Part shown: positions 7,899-17,987 of the stretch, in pieces
How the letters are laid out: each line of letters begins with the position of its first letter
How positions within the stretch are numbered: position 1 is the first letter of the stretch
Source of the DNA: an uncultured Lachnospiraceae bacterium
Lineage (GTDB): Bacteria; Bacillota; Clostridia; Lachnospirales; Lachnospiraceae
DNA: 64,000 bases
NCBI GenBank assembly: GCA_947172645.1
Contig: CAMWBY010000007.1
Coordinates: forward strand, 124,001-188,000
Direction: 5' to 3'
The notes under the pieces: model-generated
Databases searched by the model: none
Seen by the model: the letters and a program-made list of their open reading frames with translations, nothing else
What the model was told of the DNA's origin: nothing
Translations under genes and position numbers: made by a program

Positions 7899-9011
7899 GT
7901 GAACAAACAAAACGCAGCGTCCATGAACGGGGAAACCGACAAGGAAAAAAGTGTGATTCTTGTGGTAGATGACGATAAGACGAATCTTTCTCTTGCCCAG
8001 AATATTCTTCTGCCATATTATCGCGTTGCCGCCGCCAATTCCGGCAGGGCAGCCCTCAAGTATCTGGAAAGGCACCGCCCCGCCCTGATACTTCTCGATA
8101 TCAATATGCCCGGCATGGACGGATACGAGGTGATGGAGCAGATTCAGCTGAAGAAAGAGACGAAGTCGATTCCCGTTATTTTCCTGACGGCGGACAATAT
8201 GGCTGAGACGGAAGTGAAATGTTTTCGGATGGGCGCGATGGATTTTGTGGGGAAGCCTTTCGTGCCGGATATTCTGCGCAGCCGTGTGGATAAGACGATA
8301 GAGCTGGACAGATACAGACACAGCCTGGAGACGATGGTGAAGGAACAGGCGGATAAGATTCTGGAGGATGCGAACAGAATCAGCAGGATACAGGATTCCG
8401 TCATTATCGGTATGGCGAACCTGATTGAGAGCAGGGACGGCAGCACAGGCAAGCATGTGAAGAACACGCAGATGTATGTGAAGATGATTGCCGACGAGTT
8501 ATTTAAGCGCGGACATTTTCCATCAGAACTGACAGAGGAGTATATAGAAGATTTATGTAAGGCGGCCCCTCTCCATGATGTGGGCAAGATTAAAGTGCCG
8601 GATGCCATCCTGCAGAAACCGGGCAGGCTGACGCCGGAGGAATTTGTCATGATGAAGAAACATACGACATACAGCCGTAAGATTATCCACACGATTATCG
8701 GCGATGTGGAAGACGAGCATTATGTCCAGATTGTGGAAGATATTGCCATGTTCCACCATGAAAGGTGGGACGGGACAGGATACCCGGCGAGGCTTAAGGG
8801 CAACAGCATCCCTCTGTCGGCCCGGATTATGGCTGTGGCGGATGTTTTCGACGCACTGTACGAAGAGCGGTGTTATAAACCGCCTATCCGTCCTGTGGAG
8901 AAAATTATGCAGATTATGGAGGAAGGCAAGGGAACGCAGTTTGACCCGGAGATTATTGATGTGTTTGTGGAGATGCTCCCGATGTTGAAAGAAGTGCTTG
9001 GGATTGAATGA
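7899..9011 (+). CDS. Response regulator with HD-GYP domain, putative c-di-GMP phosphodiesterase
   Basis: 370 residues. The receiver domain (about 18-140) carries D67 in LILLDINMPGMDGYEV. A helical linker leads to an HD-GYP domain at about 175-365, with the catalytic HD pair H226-D227 in LHDVGKIKVPD, later histidines in MFHHERWDGTGYP, and the GYP motif itself. HD-GYP enzymes hydrolyse cyclic di-GMP, so this protein would turn a phosphorelay signal into a lower messenger level. It overlaps the following hybrid kinase by 4 bp (ATGA), which makes that kinase the likely phosphate donor. Confidence 0.92.
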   Translation: MNKQNAASMNGETDKEKSVILVVDDDKTNLSLAQNILLPYYRVAAANSGRAALKYLERHRPALILLDINMPGMDGYEVMEQIQLKKETKSIPVIFLTADNMAETEVKCFRMGAMDFVGKPFVPDILRSRVDKTIELDRYRHSLETMVKEQADKILEDANRISRIQDSVIIGMANLIESRDGSTGKHVKNTQMYVKMIADELFKRGHFPSELTEEYIEDLCKAAPLHDVGKIKVPDAILQKPGRLTPEEFVMMKKHTTYSRKIIHTIIGDVEDEHYVQIVEDIAMFHHERWDGTGYPARLKGNSIPLSARIMAVADVFDALYEERCYKPPIRPVEKIMQIMEEGKGTQFDPEIIDVFVEMLPMLKEVLGIE

Positions 9012-11914
9012 CGAAGGATACCGGTTGGAGTGGAGGGCTAGGTTTGGAGAGGAAACAGTTTAACTCGGATAAGACGAATAGGAAACTGGAACTGACCGTA
9101 TTAAGCATATTTACCGTTTTTTCGCTCGCAATGCTTGTCTCGGCGCAGCTTGGGAAATGGAATATGCTTGCCAAGGAGCTGATTATTGTGACGGTAGTGG
9201 CGGGATGGGTTGTTTTTGTGAAGAGTTACCGCGACTATAACTACCGGGCGAAATTTTTCTCGGCCATATGCTGGATAAATTTTGGCGTCTATGCGTTCTA
9301 TGCCAAGAGTTTCACTTCCATGCTGTCTTCTATGCTTGTCTTGATTGTACTTCTTGGAGTATTCTGTATCACCGATATTGTATGGCTGGGCGCGTTTTCC
9401 ACCACATTGATATTCCTGTACCATGTGTTTGTCGTACATACAGTGAAGACTGCGGACGCCAACGAGCTGCTCCGCCTTATTTTGCATGTGGCTTCTGCAT
9501 ATGTGATTTCACTGGTCACTTGGATTATCATCCGTACAAGGGCGGAGACGAACGAACAGTTGATGGAGATTATACACGAACTGGAAATCGTGGAACAGAG
9601 CAAGGATGATTTTATGGTAAATATTTCCCATGAAATCCGGACGCCTATCAATGCGGTCTGCGGCATGAGCGAGGCGGTTCTGCAGGAAGAACTTCCTGAC
9701 GGCGTGAGAAGGGATGTTATTGATATCCAGTCTGCGGGGCGTCATCTGCTTGCCACGGTCAGTAATATCCTGGATTTCTCGGAACTGGAAAGCGGCAGGA
9801 TGGAACTGGCGGAGGAGAGCTATAACATCACCTCCACTATCACGGATACCATCAATATGGCGCTGACTTTGGAGAATGGCAGACAGTTGGAACTGATTGT
9901 GGACTGCGATGCCGGACTGCCCCGGAACCTGGTGGGCGACGAGCAGAAAATCCGCCGCATTATTATGAATATATTGGAAAATGCGATTAAATTTACGAAA
10001 GAAGGCGGTATTGTCCTGCGGGTGAAAAGCAGGAAAGAGGCTTACGGCATTAATCTGGTGATTCATGTGAGAGATTCCGGCATTGGCATGAGCAGGGAGG
10101 ATGCAGAGAAGGTGCTTGGCAGTTTCGGGCAAGTCAACGCCGGGCGTAACAGGGAGGAAGGCGGTATCGGACTGGGACTTGCCATCACCCAGGCGCTGGT
10201 GCGCAAGATGGGCGGCTTTATCAATGTGGAGAGCACACTTGGCAGCGGGACGGAATTTCAGGTTACAATACCCCAGAAGGTGTTGGACGATACGCCGATT
10301 GTTTCTATTAAGAACAAGGGAAGCCTGTTTGCGGCCTGCTATATCAATATGGATAAATACGAATATTCCGTAGTGCGGGACGGCTATGAGAGGTGTATAC
10401 GGCATATGGCGGAACAGTTCGGGATTATGTTCCGGATATGCAGGAATTTCCCTGAGCTGCAGAGGCGCATGGAACATGAGAATTACACCCATGTCTTTAT
10501 CGGATGGGAAGAATACTGTGAGGACAAGGGCTTTTTTGAGAAGCTTTCACAAGAACTGACTGTGGTACTGATTTTGGACTATGGACGGGAAGTCCAGGTG
10601 GAAAGCAATATGATGCGTATTTATAAGCCTTTTACGGTATTGTCCATCGCAGCAGTGTTCAACGGGCAGAGAGTGGTGCAGCGGGAGAACCTGCACAGCG
10701 ACACACGTTACCGCTTTACGGCGCCGGATGCGAAAATCCTGGTGGTGGACGACAATGCCATGAATTTAAAAGTTATGCTGCGGCTTTTAAAGCCTTACCG
10801 GATTCAGGTGGCGACGGCGGAGAGCGGACGGGAGGCATTGGAGAAAATAAATTCCATGGAGTATGATTGCATATATTTAGACCATATGATGCCGGAGATG
10901 GACGGTGTGGAGACGTTGCACAGGATACGGAATAAACCGGGGGCATATTTCCAGTCGGTTCCGGTGATTGCTTTTACGGCCAACGCCATAGGGGGCGCAC
11001 GGGAGATGTTTATGGCGGAAGGATTCGACGATTTTATTGCCAAACCCATTGAGCTGAGCGTACTGGAGAGGATGCTGCGCCGTTACATACCGGTACAGAA
11101 ACAGGTGGAGGCAGAGACGCATGAGAATGTTCCGGCTGCCAGGGCAAAGCGGGAAGAAGACGAGCGTAAAGGACGCGGAGGCAGCTTAGGCGCATCCGGG
11201 GAAGAAGGGATAAAAGCCTTACAACAGGCGGGCATCCATGTGGAACATGGGCTTACATACTGTGGGGATTGGGACGGGCTTCGGGAGATTATAGCCATGT
11301 ACTATGACCAGGGCGCCGGGAGGAATGCTAAGTTAGAGCAGCTATTCAAGGACAAGGACTGGAAAAATTATACCATTGCAGTGCATGCCCTCAAGAGCAA
11401 TTCCAAGGGAATCGGTGCGGATGAGTTAGCCGGGATGGCTTTGGAATTGGAGACGGCGGGCAAAGAAAACCGTGTGGAATATATTCTGGAACACCATGAG
11501 GAGCTTATCAGGCAGCATACGCGCCTGCTCGAAGCGATTGCACGCAGCACCTTGACTTCCGTTGACAACGAGACGAAGCAGGAGGCGGATACGGGCATGG
11601 AACAAGTCACACAGGCGTGCCGGGCGGCGGACGGCACAGGGGCGGAAATGCCGGATGCGAAGAGCCGGAAGGCGTCGGAGGAGATTGACAGGCAGTTCCT
11701 GGCCGGACAGCTTGCGCTTGTGAGGGATAAGATAGAGAATTTCGAGAGCGAAGGTTTGGAAGAAATTCTTGGGCAGATTCAGGACGGCGCATACCAAGGC
11801 CGGACGTTAAGGGAAATGACGGAAGGAATAAAGAAGCACGTAAGGGAATTTGATTTCCTCGGCGCCTCCGAAATCCTGGAAGAATGGGAAGAGAAGGTAG
11901 GTAGGGAGATATGA
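9008..11914 (+). CDS. Hybrid histidine kinase with receiver and HPt domains
   Basis: 968 residues. About six membrane helices occupy residues 22-180. The HisKA box is DDFMVNISHEIRTPINAV with H208. The ATPase domain has NILENAIKFTKEGG, DSGIGMS and GGIGLGLAITQAL. A degenerate receiver-like region (about 435-570) follows, then a canonical receiver (AKILVVDDNAMNLKVM, D625 in YLDHMMPEMDG). The C-terminal HPt domain has H793 in AVHALKSNSKGIGADEL. This is a complete multistep phosphorelay in one chain. It overlaps the upstream HD-GYP regulator and the downstream kinase by 4 bp each (ATGA), so the three are translationally coupled. The signal is unknown. Confidence 0.9.
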   Translation: MTKDTGWSGGLGLERKQFNSDKTNRKLELTVLSIFTVFSLAMLVSAQLGKWNMLAKELIIVTVVAGWVVFVKSYRDYNYRAKFFSAICWINFGVYAFYAKSFTSMLSSMLVLIVLLGVFCITDIVWLGAFSTTLIFLYHVFVVHTVKTADANELLRLILHVASAYVISLVTWIIIRTRAETNEQLMEIIHELEIVEQSKDDFMVNISHEIRTPINAVCGMSEAVLQEELPDGVRRDVIDIQSAGRHLLATVSNILDFSELESGRMELAEESYNITSTITDTINMALTLENGRQLELIVDCDAGLPRNLVGDEQKIRRIIMNILENAIKFTKEGGIVLRVKSRKEAYGINLVIHVRDSGIGMSREDAEKVLGSFGQVNAGRNREEGGIGLGLAITQALVRKMGGFINVESTLGSGTEFQVTIPQKVLDDTPIVSIKNKGSLFAACYINMDKYEYSVVRDGYERCIRHMAEQFGIMFRICRNFPELQRRMEHENYTHVFIGWEEYCEDKGFFEKLSQELTVVLILDYGREVQVESNMMRIYKPFTVLSIAAVFNGQRVVQRENLHSDTRYRFTAPDAKILVVDDNAMNLKVMLRLLKPYRIQVATAESGREALEKINSMEYDCIYLDHMMPEMDGVETLHRIRNKPGAYFQSVPVIAFTANAIGGAREMFMAEGFDDFIAKPIELSVLERMLRRYIPVQKQVEAETHENVPAARAKREEDERKGRGGSLGASGEEGIKALQQAGIHVEHGLTYCGDWDGLREIIAMYYDQGAGRNAKLEQLFKDKDWKNYTIAVHALKSNSKGIGADELAGMALELETAGKENRVEYILEHHEELIRQHTRLLEAIARSTLTSVDNETKQEADTGMEQVTQACRAADGTGAEMPDAKSRKASEEIDRQFLAGQLALVRDKIENFESEGLEEILGQIQDGAYQGRTLREMTEGIKKHVREFDFLGASEILEEWEEKVGREI

Positions 11915-14643
11915 AAAGGAGAATACGTATATTTTGGCGCTCTCTTTTTAGTGAAAGGCTGGATTTTCAGGAAAGGCTCAGCCGTCTTGCCATGCTGATG
12001 GCTTTTGCCGCATCGATTTTCGGTATGGGCCGCGTCATATTCGGGGTGAAATCGGATGTGCTGTATGCCCTTTTGCCTCTGTGCCTGGTATCTGGCGGCG
12101 CTCTCTATATGACAGTGGAACGGCGTAAGTTGAGGGAGGCATCATGGCTTCTTGTCATCGCGTCGAATGCGGTGCTTCTTCCCATGGTATTTATCCTGGG
12201 TGGCGGGATAGACAGCGGCACGCCGGTCTGGTTTGTGCTGGGGATTGTATATGTGTTTCTCCTTTTTAGCGGAAGGGAGCTTGTGCTTGCGCTTGTGCTG
12301 TCCCTGGCGGCATATATGGTTACCTATTTTGTGGCTTACCGGTATCCGGAGTTTGTCCCGGTGTCGAGGCGGCTGTACAGTTTTGTGGATTCTTACGGCA
12401 TGATGGCGGTTGTGAGCTGCTTCATAGGATTCCTGATGAAGATTCAGTTTATGACATATAATAAGGAAAGGGAACAGGCGATGCAGCAGAGGGAGAAGGC
12501 GACGCAAATTGCCCGTTCCAAGGACGCTTTTTTTGCGAACATGAGCCATGAAATCAGGACGCCGATTAATACCATCATCGGATTAAATGAGATGATACTG
12601 CGGGAAGACATCTCCGACGAGATTGCCGAGAATGCCATCAATATCCAGAATGCCAGCAAGATGCTTTTGGCCATTATCAATGATATCCTGGATTTGTCTA
12701 AGTTGGAATCGGGCAAGATGGAGATTGTCCCGGCACAGTACGAAGTCAGTTCTATGTTCAGCGATTTGGTCAACCTGATTTGGATTCGCGCGCATCAGAA
12801 GGAACTGGAATTTAAAGTGGACATCGACCATGAAATTCCGTCCATGCTTTACGGTGACGAAGTGCGCATCAAACAGATAGTTACCAATATGTTGACCAAT
12901 GCGGTTAAATATACGCAAGCTGGTTCGGTGACATTGTCCGCCAAAGGAGAGCGGGTTTCTCCTAATGAAATCATGCTGCGTATTTCCGTGGCGGACACGG
13001 GCATGGGAATACGGAAAGAAAATCTGGATGACTTGTTCAGCTCTTTTAAGCGGGTTGACCAGTGGGATATCAGGAATGTGGAGGGGACGGGTTTAGGACT
13101 GAACATTTCCAAGCAGCTTGCAGAGATGATGGGCGGCAGGATTACCGTCGACAGCGTTTATCATAAGGGTTCCGTCTTTACGGTGGAGATAAGACAGCGT
13201 ATTGTTAATGCGAAACCGATTGGCGTCATTCAGTTTGCCGCACAGAAAAAGTTGGAACGACGCGGGAAGTACAGACAGAGCTTCACCGCCCCGGATGCCA
13301 GGGTGCTTGTGGTGGATGACAACGACATGAACCTTATGGTTGCCGTGAAGATGCTGCGGGGCACGGGTATACAGGTTGAGACGGCGCAGAGCGGCAAGGA
13401 ATGTCTGGAGCGGACGGCGCAGAAGCTTTACCATGTGATTTTGATGGACCATATGATGCCGGACATGGACGGCCAGGAGACGATGAAAGCAGTGCGCGCC
13501 CAGGCGAAGGGATTTTGTCAGAAGACGCCGGTTATCGCCCTGACTGCCAACGTGATGACGAATGCGGAGCAGGAGTACAAAGATATGGGGTTTGACGGCT
13601 ATCTTGCGAAACCTGTCAGCTCTGCTCTTTTGGAAGCGGCATTAATGAAGTATCTGCCCCAGGAGCTGATTGAGTACACGGCGGAGCAGGAAAGCGGCAT
13701 GGCGGAGCAGGAAGGCACGGTCAACAGGATTACCGGAGTGAGGAAACGGAAAATCGCCGTCACGGCGGATTGCATCTGCGACCTGCCCAAGGACCTTCTT
13801 GAGAAATACCAAATCAGGCTGATGCACTGTTATGTACACACGAAAGAAGGGCGGTTCTGCGACCTTTTTGAGGTGTCTTCGGACAGTCTGCTGCATTATT
13901 TGCAGACAGAGGGCAACTATGCGTATTCTTCTACCGCGGCCCCTTCAGAGTATGAATATTTCTTCGCGGATATCCTGGAGACCGCTGAACATGTAATCCA
14001 TATCACTGCCTCTACCGATTTGAGCGGCGCTTATCCCAACGCGCTGCAGGCCAGCCGCAGCTTCGATAATGTGACGGTGATTGATTCCACCCAGATTAGC
14101 AGCGGCCATGGACTGATGGTCCTGTATGCGGCGGACATGGCGGCGGACGGCAGGAGTGTGAAAGAAATCTGTGAAACTTTGGAGAAATGTAAAAGCAGGG
14201 TATGTTCGAATTTCCTTGTGCCAAATACGGAAGCGCTGTATCATAACGGGAAAGTAAACGCCGTTGTGCATAAGCTCTGTGCCGGGCTGAACCTTCATCC
14301 TGTGCTCCGCATGTCTCAGAATGAGCTGAAGCTGTGGAAGATAGAGGCGGGCAGCATGAAGAATGCGGGACGCAGATATGTGAAAAAGATTCTGGCCCGC
14401 AGCAAGCAGATTGACACAAGCATTCTTTTCCTAACCTATGCCGGGTGTACGGCGCGCCAATTGGAGGAAATACTGGAGGAAGCAGAGCGGCATGTCCATT
14501 TCGAGAGAGTGATTACCCAGAAGGCTTCCGCAACGGTATCCGGTAACTGCGGCGTGGGCGTGTTCGGTCTGATGTTTGTCAGGAAAGCGGATAAGGAAGA
14601 CGGGGAAGAATCCTATGGATATCATTACGGTGCGGAATCTTAA
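11911..14643 (+). CDS. Hybrid histidine kinase fused to a C-terminal DegV (lipid-binding) domain
   Basis: 910 residues. Membrane helices lie at about 20-185. The HisKA box is DAFFANMSHEIRTPINTI with H213, followed by the ATPase domain (MLTNAVKYTQAGS, DTGMGIR, GTGLGLNISKQL). The receiver has VLVVDDNDMNLMV and D513 in ILMDHMMPDMDG. From residue about 612 to the end lies what reads as a full DegV domain: VTADCICDLPKDLLEKYQIR, then YSSTAAPSEYEYFF, ITASTDLSGAYPNALQA, VTVIDSTQISSGHG and VSGNCGVGVFGLMF. DegV proteins bind a single fatty acid. DegV is normally a stand-alone cytosolic protein of about 280 residues; the fusion to a kinase is unusual and takes the place of an HPt domain. It overlaps the gene before by 4 bp and the ATPase gene after by 29 bp. 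Confidence 0.85.
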   Translation: MKRRIRIFWRSLFSERLDFQERLSRLAMLMAFAASIFGMGRVIFGVKSDVLYALLPLCLVSGGALYMTVERRKLREASWLLVIASNAVLLPMVFILGGGIDSGTPVWFVLGIVYVFLLFSGRELVLALVLSLAAYMVTYFVAYRYPEFVPVSRRLYSFVDSYGMMAVVSCFIGFLMKIQFMTYNKEREQAMQQREKATQIARSKDAFFANMSHEIRTPINTIIGLNEMILREDISDEIAENAINIQNASKMLLAIINDILDLSKLESGKMEIVPAQYEVSSMFSDLVNLIWIRAHQKELEFKVDIDHEIPSMLYGDEVRIKQIVTNMLTNAVKYTQAGSVTLSAKGERVSPNEIMLRISVADTGMGIRKENLDDLFSSFKRVDQWDIRNVEGTGLGLNISKQLAEMMGGRITVDSVYHKGSVFTVEIRQRIVNAKPIGVIQFAAQKKLERRGKYRQSFTAPDARVLVVDDNDMNLMVAVKMLRGTGIQVETAQSGKECLERTAQKLYHVILMDHMMPDMDGQETMKAVRAQAKGFCQKTPVIALTANVMTNAEQEYKDMGFDGYLAKPVSSALLEAALMKYLPQELIEYTAEQESGMAEQEGTVNRITGVRKRKIAVTADCICDLPKDLLEKYQIRLMHCYVHTKEGRFCDLFEVSSDSLLHYLQTEGNYAYSSTAAPSEYEYFFADILETAEHVIHITASTDLSGAYPNALQASRSFDNVTVIDSTQISSGHGLMVLYAADMAADGRSVKEICETLEKCKSRVCSNFLVPNTEALYHNGKVNAVVHKLCAGLNLHPVLRMSQNELKLWKIEAGSMKNAGRRYVKKILARSKQIDTSILFLTYAGCTARQLEEILEEAERHVHFERVITQKASATVSGNCGVGVFGLMFVRKADKEDGEESYGYHYGAES

Positions 14644-15280
14644 GAAATGTTACGGAAGCGGCGAACGGCAAGTCAGGGCCCTTGACGGCGTGGAGCTGAC
14701 TGTCTCCAAAGGAGAATTTGTCTCTGTTATGGGGGCATCCGGCAGTGGGAAGACGACGCTGCTCAATATGATGGGCGGCCTGGATATGCCGGATGAAGGA
14801 GAAGTGTATGTGGATGGCGTGAATCTTTCCGGATTGCGGGAAAGTGAACTGGCAGTATTCCGCCGCAGGAAAGTTGGATTTGTCTTTCAGGAATATAACC
14901 TTGTTCCTACGCTGACAGTGGAGGAAAACATTTTGTTTCCTCTTGATTTGGATGGGTCTGCGCCTGAACAGGGATTTTTGGAAGAGGTGGTCAGCCTTTT
15001 GGGATTGGAGGAGCGAATGCAGTCTTATCCCCATACTCTTTCCGGCGGGCAGAAACAGCGGGTGGCGATAGCCAGGGCGCTTGCGGCCAAGCCGCCTGTG
15101 ATATTGGCGGACGAGCCCACCGGCAGCCTGGATTCAAGGAGCGGACAGAATGTGGCAGGGCTTTTGAAGATGGCGGCGGAGCACTACCACCGCACACTGG
15201 TGATGGTCACGCATAACCGGGAACTGGCGCAATTGGCGGACCGGGTGGTATACATGGAGAATGGTAAAATCGGGAAGTAA
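14615..15280 (+). CDS. ABC transporter ATP-binding protein (LolD/MacB/BceA type)
   Basis: 221 residues. Walker A is [10 protein letters not shown] loop [18 protein letters not shown], signature [15 protein letters not shown], and Walker [13 protein letters not shown], followed by the H-loop VMVTHNREL. The FQxYNL Q loop and short length are typical of ATPases that power FtsX-type permeases, which expel or sense peptides and lipids rather than import sugars. The ATG at 14615 has GGGGAAG in front. The start lies inside the 3' end of the DegV-kinase gene, so the exporter is coupled to the signalling operon. The permease follows after 14 bp. Confidence 0.93.
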   Translation: MDIITVRNLKKCYGSGERQVRALDGVELTVSKGEFVSVMGASGSGKTTLLNMMGGLDMPDEGEVYVDGVNLSGLRESELAVFRRRKVGFVFQEYNLVPTLTVEENILFPLDLDGSAPEQGFLEEVVSLLGLEERMQSYPHTLSGGQKQRVAIARALAAKPPVILADEPTGSLDSRSGQNVAGLLKMAAEHYHRTLVMVTHNRELAQLADRVVYMENGKIGK

Positions 15281-15294
15281 TTTCGGTATTGTGT

Positions 15295-17844
15295 ATGTTA
15301 GAGAATAATAATTTAAAAATCTGCCGTAAATTAGTACGGCGGGAGTTTCAATTCCATAAGGCGCGCAGCATACTTTTGATGGGAGCCATTGCATTGGTGA
15401 GTATGCTGTGCACCTTTTCTTTTTCCCTTGGATTTGTGATACGTGACGGTTTGATGTACGGCCACCGGATTCAATACGGCTCTTTGAGCCATATCTTATA
15501 CTATGGACTGAACGATTCCCAGGCATCCGCGCTGGCCCGGCATGGGGATGTGAAAAATACGGTTTCACTGAGAGCGGTGGGCGTCCTGTCAGACGACGTG
15601 ATGGAATACCGCAGTGTGAAGCTTGCCGCAGTGTCGCCGGATTGGGCGGAGGCGACAGAGGCGGTTCCTGTCCACGGCCGTATGCCGCAAGCGGATGATG
15701 AGATTGCCCTGGATGAGCTTACCATGCAGTCTCTGGCCATTCCTCCAAAAGAGGGGGAGGAGGTGGTTCTGAGATGGACGCCTGTGGATGGCGGCGCGGA
15801 GCGGACAGATACCTTCCGGCTGTGCGGTTGGTGGGACAGCGGTATGGGCGCCACGGAAACTTGTGCGTGGATTACGCAAGCCACTGCAAGGAGATTGTGT
15901 CCGGATGCGCCGGACAGCGTGACGTTGGGCGTGACACTGTACCGGCCGGGAGATTTGGAGGCGCAGGCCAAGGAACTGTTGTACAGCCTGGGAATAGACG
16001 GTGTAACCTATACAACCAATCTGGCTTACAACAACGCGAGACTGAGACGTATCGGTACACAGTCGATGCCTTATTATATGATTAATATTGTGGTTGCGGT
16101 GTGCGGTATCCTGATGGTATACAGCATAGTGCGTATTTCTGCTGGACGGAATGTGCGGTTTTATGGCAGAATCAAAAGTCTCGGGATGTCTCCCAGGCAG
16201 ATTGCCAGATTCATGTCGCAGCAGGCGGCATATCTGTGCCTGCCGGCGGTTCCTGTGGGATGGCTGCTTGGATTTGGGCTTTGCATCTGGGTGTCCCCGC
16301 ATGTGCTTCTTGGAATGGAAAGACATAACCCTGCGCTGTTATATTTTAGTCCGCTTCCCTTTGTGTTCAGCGGTTTGCTTACGTGGTTGGTAACCTGGGC
16401 TGCCTGTGTCATGTCGGTAAGGCCGGTGTCGGAGCTTTGCCCGGCGGAGGCGATGCGTTTTGGCAACGATAGCCGGATGCGCTGCAAGAACAGGCAGGCC
16501 GGGAGGAGAGGAAGGCGCAGGCGGACGGAAATATCCCTCATGGCGTTGTCCGGATTTAGAAGGGAAAAAGGGCGGACGGTTTTGTCTGCCTGTTCCCTTC
16601 TTCTCGCGTTGGTATTGCTGTGCATCCTCTGGACACAGTATGTCAGCGCCGACGAGGAGAAATATGTGAAGGCATTTTCCTATAGCGATTATCTGATTGC
16701 CGATGCTTCCGCCGCCACCGGATTACAGCGGTATAATCCCTGGAGCTGCAGCATCACGCCGGAGTTTATGGAAGCGCTTAGGAGACGCGAAGAGGTGACG
16801 GATGTGGGGACGATTCGTACCATGGAAGTGCCTATGAGTGCGGATGAAGAAGAACGCGCGCAGGCGGTGGCCTTCTATGAGGGCAGAGAGCAGGACGGGA
16901 CGGTCAGGAAAGAAACAATGTCAGGACTGCCGGATTGGGGAACTGGCTATGAGAAATTCCGGGAGACGGGGGAATACATTGGCATTGCCGTAGGAGTGGA
17001 CGGCCTTGCGCTGTCCAAGGCGTTGGAGGACAGCGGGTATGCAGGAGGGGCTTTTGATGCAGAGCGTTTTGACACCGGAAAATATGTGGTTGCTGCGGGA
17101 GCCAGCAGCACAAGCGGTATCTCCACGCTGCCGGTGGGAAGCCGCGTGGAGATTGGCGGGCGTTCTTTTGAGATTATGGCTTCCGTTTCCCATCAGAGCC
17201 GTCTGGTGACCGGTTCGGACAGCAGGGAAGCGGAATTTAGCCTGTCCTATTATATGCCGGCATGGGTCTATGAACAACTATTTCCGGACAGCGGTATACG
17301 CAATGTTACGGTGAATATTGACCATAACAGTCAGAAGGAGTTTGAAGAATTTCTGTGTGAGCTTACCAGGGACAGCGGCATCCAGGTTACTATGCGCAGC
17401 GATTTCCAAAAAAATTTCAGGAATGCATTGTTACATAATTACATGATTCCCTTGTTTGTGGGAGGGGTGTTACTGTTGATTGGCATGTTGAATTATGGCA
17501 ATGCGCTTGTGAGCAGTATGCTTGTACGCGGAAAAGAGTTGGCGGTTTATGAGAGCTTGGGTATGACGCGCTCCCAAATCCGCAGGATGCTTGTATGGGA
17601 AGGTATACTGTATGGGGGCGTGCAGATATTCATTATTGTGCCTGTGACGTCTGGTCTGACATGGCTGTGGGGACGATGGTGGATTGCCCATTCTGCAAGC
17701 GCCTGGTGCGCCACATGGCGGTATTCTTTGCTTCCGATGTGGGTTGCACTGCCTGTTCTGGCTGCGGCGGCATATGTCATTCCACAGTGCTGCTTCCGGA
17801 TACTTATGAAAGAAAGCGTCATGGAAAGATTGTGCGCGGTGTAA
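15295..17844 (+). CDS. FtsX-family ABC transporter permease
   Basis: About 849 residues. A first membrane helix at 24-50 (ILLMGAIALVSMLCTFSFSLGF) is followed by a large extracellular part. Two FtsX-like blocks of helices occupy about 260-390 and 715-845, the second containing SMLVRGKELAVYESLGMTRSQIRRM, the signature loop of this family. The size and two-block design match Vex/Bce-like exporters. It pairs with the ATPase directly upstream. Start choice is uncertain: a TTG at 15289 is also in frame, and neither has a strong ribosome binding site, suggesting coupling to the ATPase gene. Confidence 0.88.
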   Translation: MLENNNLKICRKLVRREFQFHKARSILLMGAIALVSMLCTFSFSLGFVIRDGLMYGHRIQYGSLSHILYYGLNDSQASALARHGDVKNTVSLRAVGVLSDDVMEYRSVKLAAVSPDWAEATEAVPVHGRMPQADDEIALDELTMQSLAIPPKEGEEVVLRWTPVDGGAERTDTFRLCGWWDSGMGATETCAWITQATARRLCPDAPDSVTLGVTLYRPGDLEAQAKELLYSLGIDGVTYTTNLAYNNARLRRIGTQSMPYYMINIVVAVCGILMVYSIVRISAGRNVRFYGRIKSLGMSPRQIARFMSQQAAYLCLPAVPVGWLLGFGLCIWVSPHVLLGMERHNPALLYFSPLPFVFSGLLTWLVTWAACVMSVRPVSELCPAEAMRFGNDSRMRCKNRQAGRRGRRRRTEISLMALSGFRREKGRTVLSACSLLLALVLLCILWTQYVSADEEKYVKAFSYSDYLIADASAATGLQRYNPWSCSITPEFMEALRRREEVTDVGTIRTMEVPMSADEEERAQAVAFYEGREQDGTVRKETMSGLPDWGTGYEKFRETGEYIGIAVGVDGLALSKALEDSGYAGGAFDAERFDTGKYVVAAGASSTSGISTLPVGSRVEIGGRSFEIMASVSHQSRLVTGSDSREAEFSLSYYMPAWVYEQLFPDSGIRNVTVNIDHNSQKEFEEFLCELTRDSGIQVTMRSDFQKNFRNALLHNYMIPLFVGGVLLLIGMLNYGNALVSSMLVRGKELAVYESLGMTRSQIRRMLVWEGILYGGVQIFIIVPVTSGLTWLWGRWWIAHSASAWCATWRYSLLPMWVALPVLAAAAYVIPQCCFRILMKESVMERLCAV

Positions 17845-17987
17845 TTGCGGTGCGCGGCGCTTATTCGGCGCATAGAATGCGGCAATATATATAAACAGGA
17901 TATAAGCGGCGAAACAGTGGATTTTTAAAAAGAAATTTGATAAAATAAAAAAGATATACACTCAAGATATTAATATGGAGAGTAAAT

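Noticed and set aside
9509..10492. A 327-codon minus-strand frame opposite the first hybrid kinase.
   Set aside because: It mirrors the kinase coding sequence, has His/Gln-rich shadow composition and no recognisable motif.
14576..14614. An upstream extension of the first exporter ATPase (start at 14576).
   Set aside because: The extra 13 residues are basic and not part of the family; the ATG at 14615 has the ribosome binding site.
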